A stretch of 11,360 bases of DNA from Phoronis ovalis (taxonomy: Eukaryota; Phoronida; Phoronidae), in the NCBI GenBank assembly GCA_028565635.1, contig JAOXYB010053957.1, positions 1 through 11,360 of the forward strand, given 5' to 3'. Shown piece after piece: positions 6,866-11,360 of the stretch. A program made the translations under genes and the position numbers. The notes beneath the pieces were generated by a model. The model was given only the letters and a program-made list of their open reading frames with translations, ran no database searches and was not told where the DNA came from. Within the stretch, counting starts at the first letter, position 1, and every line of letters begins with the position of its first letter.

Positions 6866-6914
6866 ATGAAAGTTTTGGTCGGATTTGTATTTTTTACCAC
6901 GGCAATAACTTTTG
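6866..6914 (+). CDS. Ly6 gene exon 1 (signal peptide)
   Basis: ATG at 6866 encodes MKVLVGFVFFTTAITF plus the first base of Gly17, then GTAAGT at 6915-6920. A short basic start followed by a hydrophobic core is a normal secretory leader. This ATG is chosen because it joins in frame and in phase to the cysteine-rich second exon. An overlapping frame from 6691 in another register does not. Confidence 0.85.
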
Positions 6915-8481
6915 GTAAGTACGGGTTTGCTTTTAATTGATTTTTCTAGTAATTTCATATGAAGAAGGTATTTATTCTAAGTTTATATATATATATCCAG
7001 TTACGGACTGACAGTAATTAAGGTGGGTAGGCTGATATATAATAAATACAAAACAAACGGCCGAAGAAACACACTGATCGTTATTTAGATTATTGTATTT
7101 CGAGGATGATTATAGTTACAAAGTTATCGCCCGATGAAATGCCAGTTCATAACTGTTATATGACATACCTTTCAGTAGGGTACATAGTGCCTGGTCTCAA
7201 AATTTAGGTCATGTTTACATTAAAATGTTTCAGACAATCTTTTTTAGAATAGTTTTTACGAAAATGATTTTATTGGGTGTAAAGGAACACTTGATCTTTA
7301 GTTAAATGCAAGTAAAAAGTATATTCTGTTAGTTCAAATATGGTACTTTCAAAAAAGTAGTGCTTTAATTGGGACGTTGTGCGTTAGTAGTGCCAACAGT
7401 CTGAGCGGTGCACCGAATAACATGTGGCTGTGAATTGTCCAATGAGAAGTATGTTATAATTCTAAATTATCTACTTTTCCAGGGCATGCTATACGATGTT
7501 ACTCCTGTAACATTGCTAATGACAGAACATGTGGTGATCCCTTCGTTCCTGGCTCACAAAATGTAGAGAGTTGCGAAGGTTATAACTTTTGTGTCAAAAT
7601 GGAAGGAACCGCAGGCGGTAAGTGACCGGTGTAAGAGTTTTGTGCAACAAACTTGATGTGCATTTTGTCATTTTTTGGCCGGACAATTTAGACATCAGTG
7701 TTATTGTTGCGTTTGTATACATGGTGTTCGTAGTGTTCCTTGCAAAGTGATGAACTTACTGGATGACTCGAGATAAGTTGTAAAACTTTACCTATTATTT
7801 GCTTCATTCTCTAATTACGTAATTTGTATTTTATTATTTTGTTATATGTCTGACACAGGTTAAGGTAATTACTTTTGCACTTGTAATGAGCTTGATACGT
7901 TCGTGACTAAATATTCAATTGAATATTTTATGGCTTATTTGAAATATCTGTAATTGCTGCATTGGTGCGATCCTTTGTGAGTTTAAAATTCATGTTACTA
8001 AATGATATTTTATTTAAACTTTCATGCCTCTCCGATATGTTTTATTTATACTCTGAAACAATGTGAAACAAACCATACATTATATTAATCTTACACTGAC
8101 AATTGCGCGTGTTTTATTGTTACTGTATTCAGTTTGAGTAAATATAGCCGCTAGTATTTTGTTCCTCTACCTTTGAAGAGCGGAACACTAGCAGATGGAC
8201 TTATTATTATGGAGTTATATAATATGTTTGTTATCCTTATTTAAGGTGTTCATGTAGATGCAATTCGGCAATGTGGTACATCTCAACTAAGCGCATATTC
8301 TCCCAGCTATTCTGGCAGTGCTTGTCAAGATATTTCAGTATATCTTCCATCAGCGGGTGGGAGAGTTAATGCAAGAATATGTACTTGCAAGAGTGATTAC
8401 TGCAACACTTCAACAAGAACCGTATCCACATTTGTACCGCCAATTGTTATTGCATTTCTGCTGGCGATTTATTTTGCCTAA
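6866..8481 (+). CDS. Ly6/uPAR (three-finger) GPI-anchored surface protein, three exons
   Basis: Joining exons 6866-6914, 7483-7617 and 8246-8481 gives 139 residues ending in TAA. Both introns (568 and 628 bp) are phase 1 with GT-AG borders, and both donors read G|GTAAGT. Residues 1-19 are a signal peptide, with likely cleavage after Gly-His-Ala. The mature part begins IRCYSC and has ten cysteines (22, 25, 33, 47, 53, 71, 88, 107, 109, 114) ending CTCKSDYCN, the LU/three-finger signature. By family rule the bonds would be 22-53, 25-33, 47-71, 88-107 and 109-114. After Asn115 a short Ser/Thr spacer leads to a hydrophobic tail (124-139), as in GPI-anchored proteins. The CxC-x4-CN ending is typical of invertebrate Ly6 proteins, including the quiver/sleepless type. 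The specific partner or pathway cannot be read from the sequence. A soluble three-finger protein is less likely because of the tail. Confidence 0.9.
7483..7617 (+). CDS. Ly6 gene exon 2 (first half of the LU domain)
   Basis: A pyrimidine-rich tract ending TTTTCCAG (7475-7482) precedes the exon, which encodes residues 17-61 and ends G|GTAAGT at 7618. It holds five of the ten cysteines, including the C-Y-S-C pair that opens Ly6 domains. The exon is 135 bp with phase 1 at both ends, so it is symmetric. Confidence 0.9.
8246..8481 (+). CDS. Ly6 gene exon 3 (second half of the LU domain and GPI signal)
   Basis: The acceptor is TTATTTAAG at 8237-8245, with a weaker pyrimidine tract than that of exon 2. 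The exon encodes residues 62-139, including the last five cysteines, the CTCKSDYCN end of the domain, and the tail FVPPIVIAFLLAIYFA, and stops at TAA 8479-8481. Asn115 or Ser117 are plausible anchor attachment residues. Confidence 0.88.
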
Positions 8482-8910
8482 AAATTAAGATGATTACTGA
8501 CAACATAACCAATATTTCACACATCTTATTACTCTTTCAACTTTTAATTTTTGCTTTATGCTGTACTAGCTGCTCATTAGCACGAAGTTCATGCAAAGGT
8601 ATCTAGTACATACATATGTATTATAAGAATGTATAATTATGCATTTGTGTTTTCGTATTTGTATTCATGTCTTGTTCTGTTGTGTTTTTGTTACTAAAGC
8701 CTATCCTCTTTTTCTTGCATGGATCAGATGGATTAGTCGTTGAATAAGAATATTGTGTTAAGTTTTATTTTGTGAATTCAGTAGTTTGCGATTTAAGGAG
8801 AAAATCATATTCTTCTAGCTTGTAGCTGAATTTTACCTACATATATATATAATAAAGTGCTTCCAAATGTATCATGTAACTTGGTTTCTTTCATTTTATT
8901 GATAAATAAA
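8482..8910 (+). terminator. Ly6 gene 3' UTR with two polyadenylation signals
   Basis: AATAAA occurs at 8851-8856, followed within 30 bp by T-rich sequence (TTGGTTTCTTTC), and again at 8905-8910, followed by TGTAAGTTCTGGTTTG. Either fits cleavage and polyadenylation, giving a 3' UTR of about 390-450 bases. The choice between them needs transcript data. Confidence 0.6.
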
Positions 8911-9239
8911 TATTTGTAAGTTCTGGTTTGCGATTAAAAATAAATAATTTTTCAACAAACGTGCAAGCAATTAAGAATTGAATTGAAAAAGCTTACATAA
9001 CCCTTCATAGTAGATCCATTTTCATGGTATTTTCAGAGATAGGAAATAATTTTAAATTTTAAAAACTTAAAATTAATTATATCTTTAATATACGCTCGAC
9101 TATGACATGTTATACATCATTAGAAAAGGCATGTCCTATACGTTTTTAGAAAAAAAGGTTCAGGGGATTGAGCCGGTAAGAATCTTATCTAAACAACAAT
9201 TATTTAGATGAATTCAAACTGTGAATTAATGGTACACAA

Positions 9240-9280
9240 GTTCAATAATTTTAGTTAGGCACTACTGGGACTAATAATAC
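9240..9280 (+). repeat. 41-bp direct repeat, copy 1
   Basis: GTTCAATAATTTTAGTTAGG and the 21 bases after it recur at 11209-11249 with one mismatch in 41. In this copy the sequence continues TTAGTTTCATTAGCCCCAG, and CTGGGACTAAT pairs imperfectly with ATTAGCCCCAG to form a possible hairpin (9267-9301). Confidence 0.9.
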
Positions 9281-9568
9281 TTAGTTTCATTAGCCCCAGA
9301 GATGTCATAAAATTATACAAAATATCAAATAATGCTATGTCATATACATGTCTACTGGGGATGTCGTTCAACAGCTAAACCCACATTCCAATAATGAAAT
9401 ACGTTGCAATTTGCATATCAAATTAAACCCTTTCCAGTAATGGTAACACCTAGCGAGGATATTCTTCTGCTTGTCACTGAATGTGTTCCATATATAATGC
9501 TGTCAAAAAATTATTAATTTATTATGAAATCGAATTTCGTATATACCAGTTATTGAACCAATAATGGA

Positions 9569-9678
9569 ATAGTATCTACTAAACAATAGATAATTAATTG
9601 TAGAAAAGTACTATGAGGAATGAATTTTGAACTATATCTACTAAAGAAGTCGATAATTTATTATGGAAAAGAACTATG
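9569..9678. repeat. Degenerate tandem repeat, about 2 x 61 bp
   Basis: AATAGTATCTACTAAACAAT at 9569, ending AGAAAAGTACTATGA, recurs as AACTATATCTACTAAAGAAG at 9630, ending GGAAAAGAACTATGA. A weaker third trace (TTATTAATTTATTATGAAAT) lies just upstream near 9511. No function is evident. Confidence 0.65.
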
Positions 9679-10869
9679 AATTCTATACATACTAGTGATT
9701 TCTAGCATAAATTACCTAGTTAAACATAGACTGACCCCAGTCCGTTTTGAAGTAACATTTTAACTTTTGACTTATTCGGGCATTCATTGTAAAAATATTA
9801 AAGTGTCACACTACACAATATTAGTCATTATTTTTTTATTACATATTTGTGTAAACACTACATAAAGTAAGTGTTAAACAACATATAAATGTTGTCAATA
9901 TCCAAAGGAGTGTACGGTCTACTTTCTTCACCATTACGAACACCAGTTCTATTCCAGTTCAGCCTTTACGTCACAAGGGTTCTAAGGTGTATCCCTGAGT
10001 CGTGAGAAAGTTAATGATATTAATGAAGTCTGTGATTTAAGTAATAAAAAAAATAAATTGATAAAATATACTTTTATATATGATTTAGAGTAGCCACGAT
10101 ACTAGGATCTAGGCTAAGATAATATTTTGGAATAGCTATCCATAATATGTATAAATAGATAAATCCGAAAGAAAAAACAAAAAGAAAAAACACTGTGTTA
10201 CATGCAAAGTTAAATTATATATGGAGAAGAATTATAGGCATCTCTATATAACAAAGCAAGAAAGTTATGAAATTCAATATAATACAGAATCGGAAAAGCT
10301 CCCCATCAGTATCATAAGGCACACCCGGACTTGCGACCAGGCAAGGCGGGTCTTAAAGTAGCTTTTTTCGGCGCCGAACACTCGACCCTGAACCAAATAA
10401 TACCAAAGTGTATTACAAATCTTCCGACTTCTATACATTTTAAATATATAAGGCGCCCTAAACTAGATTTGTACCCTATAATATACGATACAAATTAAAA
10501 CATTAAAAAGTTTACCAGTATCCTATGACTAAATGAATTGATACAATTTTGATTTCTTTCTTCTGTCTTCTTAGTATCTACTTTTTAAATTCTTCTTTTG
10601 AATAGACTGTTTCCATGCAGTTGAGGGCGTACAGTCAGACTCTTTCAGACCCTTTCAATATCGGCATTCTCTTTAGTTATACGTAAAACTTGTTTTTTTT
10701 AAATCTGACTATAGAAAAGTTTTAACCGGTGAAAATTTATCAAAATAAAAAATATTAATAAATAGTTGTTTATGTATTGATATTCTCGCAAAAAGGAAGG
10801 TAATTTCTTAGATCAAAGAACATAAGATTTTTGGGGGGGTTTTGGCTCAACATGCGAAGAATGCGTTTT

Positions 10870-11182
10870 GTGAATGAATCGCATGAGCGCATGCAGAACT
10901 ACATCATTGTTCATTCACTAAATGCGACTTGGTGGGATCGTTTGGGTCTGAGACCGGTGGCTCCACCAAGTGAAAAACAAAAATCGCACTGCGTCTGTGG
11001 CAAGTCATGATTTATGACATACGTGATGTAGGACGTCCCGGTGTCATATGCGGCCGAGTCCTATGATTCAATGATTCCTAGGGCCTTGTGTTTTAAAACT
11101 GAGCGTCTGAAGGACTCCAAGTTTTGATTTTCAAGGTCCTATGGACTCCCCCTCTCCGAAATCAGATGTCCTACGGACGCTC
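10870..11182. repeat. Cluster of three inverted repeats in a GC-richer segment
   Basis: Three dyads occur in succession. GTGAATGA (10870-10877) pairs with TCATTCAC (10911-10918). ACTTGGTGG (10927-10935) pairs with CCACCAAGT (10963-10971), with a nested GGTCTGAGACC at 10945-10955. GAGCGTCTGAAGGAC (11101-11115) pairs with GTCCTACGGACGCTC (11168-11182) at 13 of 15 positions. The segment is richer in G+C than its surroundings and has no coding frame I recognise. It may be one decayed foldback element or several. Confidence 0.6.
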
Positions 11183-11208
11183 ATTATTGAAACAAGGAGA
11201 CGAAAAGA

Positions 11209-11249
11209 GTTCCATAATTTTAGTTAGGCACTACTGGGACTAATAATAC
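11209..11249 (+). repeat. 41-bp direct repeat, copy 2, interrupted by a MITE
   Basis: This copy differs from 9240-9280 at one position and stops exactly where CCCGGGGGG begins at 11250. Copy 1 continues instead with TTAGTTTCATT, so it shows what the site probably looked like before the insertion. Confidence 0.9.
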
Positions 11250-11360
11250 CCCGGGGGGTACTCAGGTTATTTTTTGGTAGGGATGTGCAGCCGAGTTGAA
11301 AATTTTGGATTTGGATTGTATACTTTTCACTGTATTTTTTTGGATTGCTACCGTAACGAT
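11250..11360 (+). mobile_element. CCCGGGGGG-type element, left end only (cut by window edge)
   Basis: CCCGGGGGGTACTCAGG is followed by GGTAGGGATGTGCAGCC, which parallels CCCGGGGGGTACTTGAC and GTAGGGTGTGCGGCCC in the element at 6222. It therefore appears to be the same subfamily. The right end lies beyond the window. The left boundary is supported by the abrupt end of the 41-bp repeat at 11249. Confidence 0.7.

Larger units (their letters stand above)
8911..10830. other. AT-rich intergenic DNA without a recognisable gene
   Basis: I find no exon, tRNA or clear LINE sequence in this 1.9 kb. It contains a copy of a 41-bp repeat (9240-9280) and a degenerate tandem repeat (9569-9678). A GC-richer island around 10315-10400 gives a 71-codon stop-free frame on the plus strand (10283-10495; contains HPDLRPGKAGLKVAFFGAEH) with no ATG. 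The opposite strand is also open there. I cannot assign that island and suspect an old repeat. Confidence 0.5.

Noticed and set aside
6691-6918. 75-codon plus-strand frame overlapping the Ly6 first exon
   Set aside because: It is in a different register from the signal peptide and cannot join in phase to the cysteine-rich exon.
6866-8481. Secreted three-finger venom-type protein
   Set aside because: The fold is shared, but the hydrophobic C-terminal tail after Asn115 and the CxC-x4-CN ending point to a membrane-anchored Ly6 protein.
10340-10400. Possible tRNA-derived SINE with a B-box-like GGGTCGAGTGT on the minus strand
   Set aside because: The B box matches only about 8 of 11 positions, no A box lies at the right distance, and no tail is visible.

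Overview
The window looks like animal nuclear DNA. It is AT-rich and intron-bearing, and it is full of decayed transposons. Two host genes can be supported, and both are recognised only once spliced exons are considered. A marine invertebrate, most likely a lophotrochozoan such as a bivalve, would fit: the Ly6 protein has the CxC-x4-CN ending common in invertebrate members, the LINE is an L1-type element, and there are GC-rich CCCGGGGG-ended MITE-like insertions. The species assignment is inference and I hold it loosely.

Layout. Positions 1-1610 hold a dead L1-type LINE on the plus strand, with the reverse transcriptase broken by stops, frameshifts and an insertion. Positions 1610-3370 are mostly featureless AT-rich DNA with one short inverted repeat. 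Positions 3370-4140 hold a diverged foldback (palindromic) element, a second half-copy of it, and a perfect 63-bp tandem duplication. Positions 4356-4464 on the minus strand are the first coding exon of a NEDD8-conjugating enzyme (UBE2M/Ubc12), with start codon and splice donor. The remaining exons would lie to the left, beyond position 1, so 1-4355 is probably its first intron. Positions 4465-6720 separate this gene from the next one. They hold three related insertions whose ends are CCCGGGGG-type, one of them complete with an 8-bp target-site duplication.

Positions 6720-8910 hold a complete three-exon gene on the plus strand. It encodes a 139-residue secreted, probably GPI-anchored Ly6/uPAR three-finger protein, and CCAAT-like, TATA-like and polyadenylation signals can be seen. 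The two genes are head to head, with 2.4 kb between their start codons. Positions 8911-11360 contain no recognisable gene. They hold a degenerate tandem repeat, a 41-bp sequence present twice, a cluster of hairpins, and at the right edge another CCCGGGGG-type element cut by the window end.

The two genes have no evident functional link. UBE2M acts in cytoplasmic and nuclear neddylation of cullins, while the Ly6 protein would act at the cell surface. I found no bacterial, CRISPR or viral system here. The most unusual material is the architecture of the non-autonomous repeats.
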